Shown piece after piece: positions 35,717-47,720 of a stretch of DNA of 64,000 nt. Position 1 is the stretch's first letter; each line of letters opens with the position of its first letter. The notes beneath the pieces are model-generated. The model did no database searches, was not told the DNA's origin, and saw nothing but the letters and a program-made list of their open reading frames with translations. The position numbers and the translations under genes are program-made. The DNA comes from Saccopteryx bilineata (lineage: Eukaryota; Chordata; Mammalia; Chiroptera; Emballonuridae): assembly GCF_036850765.1 (NCBI RefSeq), contig NC_089492.1, positions 72,356,482 through 72,420,481 on the forward strand, given 5' to 3'.

Positions 35717-36485
35717 AAATGGTAAAAGCAAGATTCAAAATTCAGACCTAGATTGAAGTTCTGACACCACTACTTAAATGGTCTGTGCTTCATTTCCAGA
35801 GACTTCACCTCATCTAGCTTCATACATCTGGGCTCACTATGCCCTTCCACCTATACATAGCACAATTCAATATAAGAGACAAACTTGGCTGAGGCAGGTA
35901 GAATTCTAACAACCAAAGACATAATTTTACTGCCCCAATCCAGTGACTCATAGACATCTGCTGGGCTGCCCCTTGGTTCAATTTGCTACCTACTGGCAAA
36001 TAAGATCCAGGAAACAGTATGACCAGTTAGTGTGTAGCCAAGGTGTGTGTGTTTCAACTCACAGCTCTTCTAACCCTGAACCCCTTCTGAATGAGTCGTA
36101 CAGTTTCTGTTCAGGTCTGGAGTTCTGATCAAAAACTCCACCCTGGAAAACAACAGAAGCTAGGGGTGCTTGTTCAAACCCGAGCTCTCATTGATAACCT
36201 GTAGTTAGAGCTCCTGTCCGGGGAGGAGCAACAGGCCAGAACCTGGCTGTGGGAATGGTGACAGGGGAGCGATACGCTCCTGGGTCCTTCTGTGTCTCAG
36301 TTTCTCACTCTGAATGATGGCAATAACTAGCTTGTTCTTCATGATTCCATCACTTAAAATTGGCTACAATGTTATTTTTAAAACTGCCAAGACAAATGAG
36401 CAATGGTAAAAGTGGATGTGCTGAAAGATGGTGCTCCAAAGCAGAGCTAAGGCATGTTCTTGTTGTATAACAGCTATAACAACAG
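35717..36485. other. Unassigned sequence
   Basis: Less AT-rich than average but with no recognised repeat or supported gene. The frame at 35943-36128 has no domain. Confidence 0.45.
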
Positions 36486-36489
36486 CTAG

Positions 36490-37060
36490 TTTTATTAAGG
36501 GCTCACTTTGCATCAGATAGCATGTTAACCATTTTATGTGTATTTGCTCTATTCTTTTTTTTTAATTTTTATTTATTTATTTTTTACAGAGACAGAGAGT
36601 GAGTCAGAGAGAGGGATAGACAGGGACAGACAGACAGGAACAGAGAGAGATGAGAAGCATCAATCATTAGTTTTTCATTGTGCTTTGCAACACCTTAGTT
36701 GTTCATTGATTGCTTTCTCATATGTGCCTTGACCACGGGCCTTCAGCAGACCGAGTAACCCCTTGCTTGAGCCAGGGATCTTGGGTTCAAACTGGTGGGC
36801 TTTTGCTCAAACCAGATGAGCCCGCACTCAAGCTGGCGACCTCGGGGTCTCGAACCTGGGTCCTCTGCATCCCAGTCCGACGCTCTATCCACTGCACCAC
36901 TGCCTGGTCAGGCTTGCTCTATTCTTAAAATAACCCTGTGAAGTTGTCTTCATTTTACAGAGGAGGAAACTGAGGCACATAGAAGTTAAGCCAAAAAACT
37001 ACACAGCAAATAAGTGGAAGAGCATGGAATAGTACTGCCACAGATGAATGCCCCTGGTAC
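36490..37060 (-). repeat. MIR, split by a SINE
   Basis: The left part (aagggctcactttgcatcag, gcatgttaaccattttatg) and the right part (aataaccctgtgaagttgt, cattttacagaggaggaaac, tgaggcacatagaagttaag) join into one reverse MIR once the SINE at 36557-36913 is removed. Confidence 0.8.
36557..36913 (-). mobile_element. SINE family C inserted in a MIR
   Basis: Perfect 13-bp duplications ttgctctattctt lie at 36544-36556 and 36914-36926. The reverse-oriented body and a well-kept head at the right (cgaacctgggtcctctgc, ccactgcaccactgcctgg) show a fairly young copy. Confidence 0.95.
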
Positions 37061-37825
37061 CCTATTCATTATGACCTAGACTGTCTTCCTGTGGACATCT
37101 TTAATTTGGAGCCTAGCATAATGCTTTACATGTAATATGTGCTAAATAAATATTTGTCGAATTGGAGTAAACTGATAAAACTCAAGCATAGTTGGGAAGT
37201 CTTCTCCCCCTTCTCCCCCTCCTTCCAATTTTATCCTCCGCTCCTCTATTAAGTGTTCTATTTTTAAATGTTGTTTCTCCAGTTGGGAGCTACAGACTCT
37301 TGAAGATTTATATACATAATTTAATTTTTTCCAATATGTGATTAAAATAATGAATAGAAAAAAAACAAACTCCACCCTGGCATAGTTTCTGGAATATAGT
37401 AGGCTATCAACATTTCTGAAAGATTATGGGACTCTCTACCATGCTTTTGTTTCTTTGCCCTCCCTAAGACTGGCTCCGTCCCCTCGTAAATTAAGGTCTG
37501 AGTTCCTTATGTAAAGGACGTATCATTTGAATGACAACCATCCATCTGTCTGACAACTGTTTCTGAATCCCCTAAAGTTGTGCTCCAGATTCCAAATGGA
37601 AATATCTGGAGCTAACCATTCCCATCATCCTGATGTAGACATTCAGGTCATTTGGACACCTAGGCCCAATCACTGGAAACTTTTAAGTAAAATATTAAAG
37701 CCAGATCAAGTTCCCCATCCCTATTTCATTTTGATTTCTGACTCTCCTAGAAAGCAGAAACTCCTCCCAGGCATTCAGAAGCATGCATTGGTCATCTAGG
37801 GGTTGTCAATCATAGTGTCAGGGAA
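37061..37825. other. Unassigned sequence
   Basis: Contains a possible L2/MIR end near 37110-37165 (gcctagcataatgctttac, gctaaataaatatttgtcg). The remainder, including the frame at 37578-37799, is unassigned. Confidence 0.45.
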
Positions 37826-37829
37826 GAAT

Positions 37830-38065
37830 TACAATGAGTTAGCATTTATTTAATATTTGCTAAATATTAGTCATTGTTCTCAGTATTCCTTTTACTTTCA
37901 CAACATCTCTTAAGTAGGTAGTATTCCAATTTTCTATTACAGATAAGAGAATAAAGGCACAGAGGGGTTAAATTATTTGCCCAAGGTTACATAGCTAGTA
38001 ATTGGTAGGGCTAGGATCTGACCAGGGCAGGCTGACTCTGGAACCCATGCTCTTAAGTTCAGTGT
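37830..38065 (-). repeat. MIR
   Basis: The string gagttagcatttatttaata, tattacagataagagaata, cagaggggttaaattatttg, cccaaggttacatagctag, ctgactctggaacccatgct reads as an almost complete reverse MIR. Confidence 0.85.
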
Positions 38066-38401
38066 TATACTGAGACCAGGAAAAGATGAGATACTGTTTC
38101 CTGGAAGAGGTGATGTTTGAGATGGGATTATAAGAAAAGTAGAAATGACCCAGGCAATACACTAGGGGAAAGGAAAGTTCAAAAAGACAAGACCATGTTG
38201 AGAGTTATGGAAACATGACAAGAAGAAGAGTCGTGTCTAATATCTTAGCTTTTTGGATTTCATATGATGTCAGTGAAGAAAATTTAAAGTAGTTTAAGTA
38301 GAGGAATAACATGAACACCATCACCCTTATACATGACCTGGAGCCATACATATCACAAATTTACACACAAATTTTATTAAAAGACATATAGCCCTCTGAT
38401 A

Positions 38402-38511
38402 AGGTGATCAGCTTATCCTGGTTTGCCTTGGACTTTCTCCGTTTTAGCACTGAAAATCCTGCCTCCTAGAAAAACCCAAGTCCCAGGCAAACCAGAAAGT
38501 TGAATCACCCT
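38402..38511. repeat. Foldback palindrome (MITE-like)
   Basis: The arm at 38402-38435 (ending ctggtttgccttggactt) is matched in inverted orientation by 38478-38511 (ctggtttgcctgggactt on the minus strand), around a loop of about 42 bp. The inner 18 bases of the arms match 17/18. The structure suggests an ancient foldback DNA transposon. I recall similar palindromic repeats in mammals but cannot name the family. Confidence 0.6.
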
Positions 38512-38519
38512 AACCTGTG

Positions 38520-39220
38520 TTATCTGTAATCTGGCTTTTAGGGCTAGGACCACATGATCCATAGCCCTGAACATCTACCCTTCTAACTAATCCCATTCAG
38601 GCTCCAGAGAAATGTTTCTCTACATAATTTTCCCACATATTCTCAATAAAAAAAAATGCCATGCCTGATCATGGGTTGTACCCCTGTTGACATTGTAGAC
38701 AGACACTCCTTTGAAGAATGGGCAGAATTTGAGCTACAGACATACTTAGGAAAGAAAAAAGGCAAATTCCCATCAACTTGCCAAATCCTTCTCTTCAGAT
38801 ATCATAAATACAATGGTCTCTTGAAACTATTTTATTGCTTTCTGGTTGAGCCAAGCATCCATTCTGTTGCTTCATATTGTATTTCAGTTCAAAGGATAGA
38901 TAGAGGTGCTCACACAATGGAGTGGAAGATGCAGTAATTACACATGGCCACTGAGTAATATTTTGTGTTTCAAATGATTTATAACTCTTAAAATTATGTT
39001 AGATAGGGCATACCGTAAAAAGATGCATAAGTGTGACACCAGGTCTTTAAATTATGTGTGGATTTAGATGCTTCTTTAAGAGAAGTCATAAAAGGTTATA
39101 TGATTAGTGTTGCTTTATATAAAAAATTAAAATAGTTTATAATATTTGCTGCAATAATAATTTATCATGTATATAGCTTCACCTTAGAGTGTGACTATTG
39201 CCTGTAAAATTTGTTCCTCT
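38520..39220. other. Unassigned sequence upstream of a hAT pseudogene
   Basis: The frame at 38656-38937 has no domain I recognise. The last part may be a more decayed portion of the hAT transposase region that follows, but I could not trace it. Confidence 0.4.
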
Positions 39221-39222
39221 CT

Positions 39223-39460
39223 GATTTAAGTATTTCTTTAAGAATTTTATTGATAGTTCCAGTTGCCATTGTCTCAGCAGAGAAAAGTTTCTCCAAATTC
39301 CCATTAATAAGAAGCTATTTAGGAGTTACTACAGTTCAAAAAGGACTTTTAATTTAGCATTGCTCTAAATAGAGACAAACTATTGAGAAAATATTGATAA
39401 TAAAAGTGTAATTTGTGATTTTGCTAAAAGCAAGTCAAAGAACATAAAATTTATTGAAAA
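39223..39460 (+). pseudogene. Decayed hAT-family transposase, C-terminal dimerisation region
   Basis: In the frame starting at 39223 the translation reads DLSISLRILLIVPVAIVSAE and then KSFSKFPLIRSYLG, matching the hAT C-terminal dimerisation signature (IALRILLTIP, SAERSFSKLKLIKxYLR). The frame hits a stop at 39355-39357. The expected continuation (NLALL, then DFAKSKSKNIKF) resumes in another frame, so there is a frameshift plus internal stops. It cannot encode an active protein. In this family the signature lies near the C-terminus of a protein of several hundred residues, and the upstream part is not recognisable. The parent could be a hAT transposon or a related ZMYM-type derivative. Confidence 0.75.
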
Positions 39461-39469
39461 AATAAACAT

Positions 39470-39565
39470 TGATTATTATATATTATATATACCTCTAGTT
39501 TATATATATATACCTTATATATTATATATACTTCTAATTTACATACCTCTAATTATATATACCTC
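39470..39565. repeat. AT-rich short tandem repeat
   Basis: Imperfect repeats of atatacctctaattt-type units alternate with TATA runs. It is directly downstream of the hAT remnant and probably arose by slippage. Confidence 0.8.
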
Positions 39566-39569
39566 TAAT

Positions 39570-40115
39570 TTATAACTTATGCAATTATTATTGCCCTGAC
39601 CTCAGAAAATAAAGACATGAGCAATAACAATTATTTAGTTATCTGATCATTTGTCAAACAGTTGCATAAAGCAGAGACAAACAGTTGCCTATCATTATTA
39701 ACTACATAGACATGCTACGGCAGCCCTCATCTGTACTCTTGTTCCAACCCCACCACCATTAGCATCAGGCCTGGCACAAGTGATTACTTACACATTTTGT
39801 GAAGACCATTCTGTCAGCAGTTTAAGTCCTGAATTAGAGAAGATTAACAATAAAGACAGACCAATTCAGAAGAATTTATTTCAATTTGGAATTGGGGCTT
39901 GGGCTCATGGTGACATTGAGATTTCTTTCTTGTATGCAGAAATATGTACACATATACGTGTTAGCAGAAGGCCTGGCCCATCTCTGCAGGTAGATATCTG
40001 ACACTTCTGTTTTCACTAAGTCATTTGTTACAATGTGGGTGAGTTTGTTAATAAGGGAGGAACAAGAATTGAAGGACTTCCTGTCAGATAGCCTCTATTT
40101 TGTCCTAGAATTAAG
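39570..40115. other. Unassigned sequence
   Basis: No repeat or gene recognised. The frame at 39780-40001 has no domain. Confidence 0.45.
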
Positions 40116-40123
40116 AGACAAGG

Positions 40124-40320
40124 GCCTGACCTGTGGTGGCGCAGTGGATAAAGCGTCAACCTGGAAATGCTGAGGTCGCCTGTTTGAAACCCTGGGCCTG
40201 CCTGGTCAAGGCACATATGGGAGTTGATGCTTCCAGCTCCTCCCCCCCTTCGCTCTCTCTGTCTCTCCTCTTTCTCTCTCTCTGTCTCTCCCTCTCCTCT
40301 CTAAAATGAATATATATATA
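40124..40320 (+). mobile_element. SINE family B, full length
   Basis: Head gcctgacctgtggtggcgca is followed by the agttgatgcttccagctcc body, a CT-rich stretch and an aaaatgaatatatatata tail. Duplications agacaagg lie at 40116-40123 and 40322-40329. It is close to the copy at 3226-3415, but its B box is altered (tgtttgaaacc). Confidence 0.93.
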
Positions 40321-40329
40321 AAGACAAGG

Positions 40330-41505
40330 TTTTCTGCTGAGTGTGATTGTGGAAATGTTATCTAAAATAATTTTAATGAGAGTAAAGAAAGTTAAAAATG
40401 ATTATTTTGAAACATGGAAGTTTTTATCTTTATGGAGGCCTGAGAAATTTCGGTAAGACAGCATTGGGTTTCCAGTGGAGACTAAGGATCAGGAAATCTA
40501 TTGTGGTCACAACTCAAATTGTTGTTTATATATATAAATGTATTAAAAAAACTTTTGGCAGCTAAGCTGTAAGAGAGTGGCTGAATAAATTGATTAATCC
40601 AGGATTAGAATGTTTTCAGGAATTGCAGATTTTTTTCAAGTTTGTATAAAAGGACTAATAAACAAGGCAATGAGATATTAGCAATTTAGTGGTTTAAGAA
40701 ATGAGGATTTAAGAGAGAAAGAAAGATCTAGAGAGAGACAGCTACAGAATGAGAGAGAGAGAGAAACAGAGACAGAGAGGGAGAAGGAGAGTGAAGAGAG
40801 AAAAATCATGAATTAATATCTCTAAGACATCAAAGTAAAAAATGTTAGTACAAAGATGTGAGGAAGCTGATGGAAGTGAAGTTGGTTAGAGAGTGGAACA
40901 CTGAAGTTTATATTTTAGAATGTTGAGTGATTCTTAGTAATAACCACTTCTAACTTATGACCATGAGTCTGGTTGGCTGCAGTAAAATTGAGGTACAGTT
41001 CATTTATATTAGGAAGGGCAACAGATTTCTATACAAGGTTATTGGGTAGGTCAACACAGACACTGAAGTCATCTAGAATGGCAGTGGGATTTGTGGGTGC
41101 AAAAAGACTGTGAGGCAGATGCAGTAAACAAACCATCTGACCACAGAGACATTGCATACCAGCATTGAGGTGGAAGGTGGAGCAGCATAATAGGATAAGC
41201 TTAAAAAAGAAATATTTATCTGAATGGGATAGAATGAATGCCTCTGGAGGCAAAGAAATAGAAGCCTGACACTTTCTAGCCTGTCAAGTGTAGAATTTTT
41301 GACAATAAGCAATCAACATTTAAAGATAGTACAGGGGAAGCAGAATTCTTTAGAGGGTCAAGTTTGAACCATAAGAAAAGACTGAAGGTTTTGACCAGTT
41401 GGAGGTTTTTTTAGCATGGAATTGAATTATATCTGGCTCAGGTATAATTGCATCCTATCAGGAAATTGTTGGGATATAGAAAAAGTATCAGTAATAATAA
41501 AAATT
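40330..41505. other. Unassigned sequence with a GA-rich tract
   Basis: A purine tract of gagagaga-type units spans about 40705-40805. The minus-strand frames at 41029-41312 show no domain. Nothing else recognised. Confidence 0.5.
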
Positions 41506-41509
41506 TATA

Positions 41510-41745
41510 TTTTGTTTTCTGTCTATGATCCAGATACTTCCAAGCATCTTACCTGTGACATGATCTCATTTTAAATCATTAGAAGAACTCATGGGTTATA
41601 CACTATTCTGCCTATTTAGAGACAAGGAAACAGAGTCATCAAAGGGTTAAGCAACTTGTCCAAACTTATGCAAGTGAAAGGTAAAACCAATGTTTCAAGC
41701 CAGACAGTTTGACACCCGTGAATATCCTTAGCCACTATGCTGTAA
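41510..41745 (-). repeat. MIR
   Basis: The text ctgtgacatgatctcatttt, ctattctgcctatttagaga, aaggaaacagagtcatcaa, gggttaagcaacttgtcca, ccagacagtttgacaccc matches reverse MIR in order. Confidence 0.8.
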
Positions 41746-41749
41746 TGAT

Positions 41750-42405
41750 GAAAGTTGTAGATTAGGAGAGAGAAGACAGTAAATCTCAGACCTCAGTTAT
41801 GGAAGTGGCAGGAAGACGGGAAGTATTACATTCTGTCTGGTAGGTTATGACAATATCAGGACCAGAAGATTGGTTTGGTCATAACATTCCCCAAAAGATC
41901 TAAGTACCATAGAGGAGGTGCAGCAAAGGTACTTTGAAGCCTGCAGTCTACAGACTTTTCTCAAAGTTTCCCAGAAACTTTCAGGGAGCAAGTGTTACAT
42001 GCCTCAGAATGGGGAAAATTAATTTGAATCCACGTCTGTAGGTGAAAGAATTAGTCATTTGAGAAATCTTTATCCTCTATTAAATAGAGGCTATAATTCC
42101 TTCTTCAAAGATGACCTTAAATAGACACCTTTGAAAGCATTCTAGAATAGTTGTGCATCTCACCAAATTGGCTGACTTACATTTCCCACTCTTCTTTTTC
42201 TTAAGTTGTTTCTGGTGATTTTTACATCTTGAGATGTGTCCCCAGGCAGGTTAAATCACATAAGCTCTGTAACTGTGAGCACCCTCACTTAGAAAATATA
42301 AATAAATAATGTAAATTGGAATCATAAGGGAAAATATCAAACCATGCATATGAAAACTATTGGAAAACTTAAAAGCACTAATGAATAAAAGTTACTCCCA
42401 TGAAT
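41750..42405. other. Unassigned sequence
   Basis: Non-repetitive with no supported gene. Confidence 0.45.
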
Positions 42406-42409
42406 AAAT

Positions 42410-42630
42410 AATAATAGCTTTCATATTTGGAACCCTTATACTATATCCAGCATTTTTTTATTTAAAGTCATTATCTCATTAAAACCTCATAACAACCTTT
42501 AGACATGCATATTATAGTATCTCTATTTTTCCACATGGAAAAAATTAAGCTTAACTGCCAGACATTAAATCATAGAGGTAGGATTCAAATCTAGTATGTC
42601 TGACCTCCAAGCAATGTTCTTAATATATAG
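42410..42630 (-). repeat. MIR
   Basis: The order aataatagctttcatattt, attatctcattaaaacctca, tttttccacatggaaaaaat, aggattcaaatctagtatgt, ctgacctccaagcaatgttc follows a reverse MIR. Confidence 0.75.
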
Positions 42631-42634
42631 TATT

Positions 42635-43150
42635 CTCTTAATATCAATGAAGAATACTTTTGGTAAACATCAGTGTCATATAACAGTGAGCAGAATTATT
42701 ACAGCCTATTGATATAGTCAGGTTTCAAAATATAGTGCCTATCTTTCTGGTTTAAATATAAACCATTTAATGCAAAACTAAAAAAAATGTTGTTGAAGTT
42801 AGGACAATCATTGCTTCCTATGTTATCTTTTAAGCGTATCTGTCTCAGCCCCAAATAACTAAGCCTTCATGCAGCAGACTTATATGAGTCACAAATTGTG
42901 TGATTATCGGCCCCAGGTGGCCTCAAACAGTTTTGATTTGTGCTATTGCCATGGCATACTCTATTACCTTTTACTCTCCTGGTTTGGACCATTAATTACA
43001 TGAAAATCCTAATTTAACATTTCTCACTAAACCCAGAGGGGCTAGATTTCATTATTGTTCCTGGCAGAGACAGACTGTACCTGCATTCAGGCACAGGGCA
43101 GTCTCAGTCAGTGGAATATTTATTTTCTACATACAATGAAACATTTACCA
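42635..43150. other. Unassigned sequence
   Basis: No gene or repeat recognised in this stretch. Confidence 0.45.
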
Positions 43151-43168
43151 AAAGCTTCATGTATTTTA

Positions 43169-43683
43169 TTTTTTTTGTTTTAATTTTTTATTAATTTTAA
43201 TTTATTGTATTAACATAAATTCAAGGATCTCAATAAATATAAATTCCTCACCCCACCCTCTTGTCCCCCCTGTCCCCTTCCTTTGAGATTTGCTGTCCTG
43301 TTATCTCTATCTATGTGTTATGCATATATTATTTGCCTAATTCCTTCACCTTCTCTGATCCCATCTCCTTATCCCCCTTCCCTCTGACAGCTGTCCCTCT
43401 GCTCCCTGTGACTCCATCTTTTACTCCATCTTGTTCCTCAGTTCACTTTATTCATTAGACACCACATATAAGTGAGATCATATGATATTTGTCATTCTCT
43501 ACCTGGCTTATTTCACTTAGCATAATAATCTCCAAGTCCATCCATGCCATAGCAAAAGGTAAGATTTTCTTCTTTTTCACAGCTGCATAGCATTTCATTA
43601 TGTATATGTACCACTGCTTTTAATCCACTCATCCACTGATGGACACTTGGACTGTTTCCAGATCTTTACTATTGTAAACAAAC
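43169..43683 (-). mobile_element. LINE-1 3' end, 5' truncated
   Basis: The flanks aagcttcatgtatttta (43152-43168) and aagctttatgtatttta (43684-43700) match 16/17. Inside, the reverse L1 tail starts with a T-rich run and passes through attagacaccacatataagt, gatcatatgatatttgtc and atccactgatggacacttgg. The frame at 43261-43458 is inside the 3' UTR and non-coding. Confidence 0.93.
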
Positions 43684-43700
43684 AAGCTTTATGTATTTTA

Positions 43701-46475
43701 AAACTCCAGTAGGTACTTGGGTTAATTTTAATGAAGGGGGGAAAAAAAAGCATGAATGATAAGAAATATCAATTCCCATCCTTATATTTTTATATGGATA
43801 TGATTTAACTATAACATTTTTATTTATCATATTAAATGTCACTACAGTTAATGTTGAGTACATATGTAGTTAATATGGAATAAACTGTAATAACTTATCC
43901 TTAATGATACATTTTCTCTAATATTGTCCTTCTAAGCTTTTCATACTCAGGAAATTACATACTTTGACTTTATCTTTACACTAAAGTTTGAACTTTTCCT
44001 TGGCTCCGTTCCTTTGATGGTAGATATTGTAATTTCTTCTGCCTAAAGCAATACAGTTCTGATCTTGTAATACCTAAAGTTTCATCCTGCCATCTTAAAA
44101 TACTATTGTCCTTTCTTCTTATTGTATTTTTCATATTTTTAAAATATGATATTAATAAAAAGTTTTTCAAAGTGTAACTCAGAATGATTAACAATAATGA
44201 GAAACATAAAAATTTGAATTTTGCTTGTTTTTGAAGGTTTCCCAGCTTAAAAGAATTACTAAATTAGAATAACGGTCTATGTCAAACACAGAGGAATTTA
44301 GATCAAGTATCTGTAACAGCTGTTTTCTCCAAACAGGACACAACAGCCCACCAGTGAAGAGAAACTCTTTGAAGTAACTTGACACTGTTGAAATACAGAT
44401 AAATTCATAAGAAAGAGTTAAAAAATATCTACCAACCTAATTCACACATTGGTGGATTTTGAAAGACAAAATACTTTCTTCGATACAAAGAGCTTTCCAG
44501 TAGAGGGCTCCACCAGACTGAAGGATTAGAGCCCACGGAATTGAGGAAGTTCCTCTTGTGAAGCCATTTTATGATTACACACAGCATAATAAAATAGTAT
44601 TTTGAAACCCCACTCATAACATTTTCCACAACTCCCTACAGTAGATTGAGACTTTTAAAAAAAATGGTGATCTAGTACTGATTTTAGTGGGACCACTAAT
44701 TTGATTTTAACACTTTCAGTACCTGTAAACTCATTGGTTTCTCTACACTCTTGTCTGATGATAAAAGCAATCTACTGTCTGAACTGCAGGACTCATATGG
44801 ACAAAAGAAGCTGTTTCCTTGGAAACAAGTCTGTGAAAGCTCTTGTAACATCTCCTCCCTATGAGTTAATTTGGTTCAGATGGGGAAAGGTGATTACTTA
44901 TGAACCATGGACAGAGAAAGAAAGGGAGAAAGAGAGAAAGAGAGAACAAGACACGAAAAGAGAGTGAGAGAGGCTGAGTTTTTCCTATCATCACTGTTAT
45001 TTTTTTTTCAAAAATGTAGATATCCGCAGAAAGAATAAACATTAATGACGTTGTCACTATCTCAGATTATAACTGTACAGCAATTCCTACCTATATGTAG
45101 AAGAAACAGAGTAGCTATGGGAAATAATGTCCTAATTGCACCAAAGTACTCAAAAGTGTGCTGCCTATTCTTCCCAGTTTCCCAATTTGCTGGAAGTTTT
45201 CCAATGCTCTGCTTCATTTAATGCTGATTATTATAAAGTGCAGATGTTTACCACTTGGGTAGAATTACTTATAAAAGATAATGACCTGTCATTGAAGAAA
45301 GATGGAATTTCTGACTCATTGATTTGAACATTTTTCCAGTTGTAGTGAAGTATTAATCCTGCTAAATCTACTCTCTTGCTTGACTCCTTGCCTTCTTTGT
45401 CCTTTCGAGCATGTTCTCATTAAGAAGTGTATTATGGTCAAGCCTAAGGATGCTTCCTCAGTTCTGGACACATGGTAGTACATCTTCAGTACAAATTTGT
45501 TGGTTGATTGGTTCATTGTTGGCGTTATTGACAAAGGTTGAGTTTGGAGCTATAGAGTTGAATAAAGCAAAGTAATCCATATGTGAAAGAAACGTAGGAC
45601 CTATACTTTTCTATTAACTTTCTAATGTACTAAGTTAGTCAGACAGCAGAGATCAAATCACAAATTAACTGTGATATCAAGTCTCCTAGAAAATTGGACA
45701 CAACTATGACCTACATATTTACTCGTTTATACTACTTATTGAGTGTTTACTTGTGCTACATATTGTTTTAACTGCTTGGATATGTCACTAAACAGATAAC
45801 TGTCCAAGATTTTGTCTTAACAGATGGGAGATTACAACTGGAATTAGATTTGGGGTGCTATCATCTTACCTCAAGTGTTTGCATGTACTAAGAGTATCAA
45901 TAACAAACCTAGACATGTCTTAACTTGGAGTGCCAAAGACTACTCTGGTTTGGCCTTCTCATAGCAGTCTTCTATCTCTGACCAGTCTGACCTCACTATG
46001 ACTACCAGAGTTATGGTGCTATTTTTGACTTAGTAAGGCATACATGTAGAAACGTACTGCCGAATATTCCTGTGTCCTATGAACTGCCTGGTAGGAAAGT
46101 GGGGAGAAGAGAGTTAAATCAGGGTTGAGGCCAGATCCTATGAGTGGGATGTGATATCTTTATAGTATTAGGGGAACATGAACTCCAGGCCAAAACTGCC
46201 ATAATCAGCAATGGGAGAAGTGAGCTGTGGAATAGGAAATGCTAGACAGATGCTAACAATTCACAGGGGCAGCCAAAGTGGATTTAAAACATTCCCCAGT
46301 TCTTTTTTTCCCCACACAAATACACTACATTAAAGTGATTCTTATATGGTAGTAAGACCTGACACTGTATTTGCTATAGTTAGTTTCATGACCTTCCTCA
46401 CAGGTGAATATACAGGTAAGCATTCCCTTTTATGGAAGCATCATAAGTCTATCAGAAATTTCCAGTGACCTGTCA
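43701..46475. other. Unassigned stretch with minor repeats
   Basis: Holds a GA-rich tract at about 44914-44975, a CTCF-like motif at 44497-44508, and a weak L2-like stretch at about 45720-45850 (actacttattgagtgtttac). The many short frames here have no recognisable domain. Confidence 0.45.
44497..44508 (+). promoter_or_regulatory. Candidate CTCF core motif outside SINEs
   Basis: CCAGTAGAGGGC fits CCASYAGRKGGC at all positions. It lies in sequence with no recognised repeat. A 12-bp match can occur by chance, so this is only a candidate. Confidence 0.4.
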
Positions 46476-46479
46476 AAAT

Positions 46480-46590
46480 ATAAGCTCCTTGTGAGTGAGA
46501 ATTGTATTTATCTTATTTACTGTGATGTCCACAATGCCTTGAATTTCTTTTGTCTATATAAGGTAGGAGATAGAGATTTGTTAAGAAAAT
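46480..46590 (+). repeat. L2 3' end fragment
   Basis: The text aatataagctccttgtgagt, gagaattgtatttatctt, gtgatgtccacaatgccttg resembles the L2 3' end (atgtaagctccatgagggca, agggacttt). Confidence 0.5.
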
Positions 46591-46834
46591 AAATAAATCT
46601 ACAGCTGACATCTTTTAAAAAGATTTATTTATCACAAAGAAGCACTTTAAAATCTATGGAATTGTCTTACAAAGATACTTTCGTTTTAAAGAGTAGTATG
46701 TGGAAAGTAAATTAATTCAATTACTTAGGTTTATTATAATTTTTTTGGAAGACATAATAACAATTAACTATAACACTTATGCAAATTCTTTCTCAAAATA
46801 GAGGGATTATATGGCAGCTTTCTCAAATCTTTTT

Positions 46835-47720
46835 GAATGGCTGAGAATTTTTTTTATATATTTTCTATGCCATACTTTACATCCCCATGACTATCTGTAA
46901 CAACCAATTTGTACTTCTTAATCCCTTCACTTTTTTCACTCATCCTCCCCAACTCTCTCCCATCTGGCAACTGTCAAAATGTTCTCTGTATCTGTGAGTC
47001 TGTTTCTGTTCTGCTTGTTCATTCATTTTGGGGTGGGTTTTTTTTTTTGGTATTTTTTTAGATTCAATTGTTGAGGCTTATGTATTTATTGCCATTGTAT
47101 TGTTCATAATTTTTATTTTTCTTCATCTTCTTAAAGAAGACCCTTTCATGTTTTATGTAATATGGATTGGGTTAAAATGAACTTTTTTTTTTTTTTGGTC
47201 TGGAAAGCTCTTTATATGTCCTGCAATTCTAAATGATAGCTTTGGCCCTGGCCGGTTGGCTCAGCAGTAGAGCGTCGGCCTGGCGTGCAGAAGTCCCGGG
47301 TTCAATTCCTGGCCAGGGCACACAGGAGAAGCACCCATTTGCTTCTCCACCCCTCCCCCTCTCCTTCCTCTCTGTCTCTCTCTTCCCCTCCTGCAGCCGA
47401 GGCTCCATTGGAGCAAAGATGGCCCGGGCGCTGGGGATGGCTCCTTGGCCTCTGCCCCAGGAGCTAGAGTGGCTCTGGTCTCAACAGAGCGACGACCTGG
47501 AGGGGCAGAGCATCGCCCCACCCCCTGGTGGGCATGCCGGGTGGATCCCGGTCGGGCGCATGTGGGAGTCTGTCTGACCGTCTCTCCTGGTTTCTAGCTT
47601 CAGAAAAATACAAAAAAAATAAATAAATAAAATAAAAAAATAAATAAATGATAGCTTTGCTGGTAATCTTATTTGGGCCTAAAACACTGGGTTTTGATTT
47701 TTTATTTGTATAAGAACTTA
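46835..47720 (-). mobile_element. Old LINE-1 fragment, split by a SINE
   Basis: The string gcttatgtatttattgccat, tgttcataatttttattttt, cttaaagaagaccctttcat, ggaaagctctttatatgtcc, aattctaaatgatagctttg is reverse old L1 and resumes as gctggtaatcttatttggg after the SINE. Both ends are approximate. Confidence 0.65.
47245..47645 (+). mobile_element. SINE family A, full length, single CTCF-like core
   Basis: Perfect 14-bp duplications aaatgatagctttg lie at 47231-47244 and 47646-47659. The head is intact (gccctggccggttggctcag). The B-box region reads gcagaagtcccgggttcaat, a variant shared with the copy at 50058-50450 and different from the ggaggacccgggttcg type. The tandem CTCF region has collapsed to one near-core (accccctggtgg at about 47520-47531). 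Confidence 0.96.
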
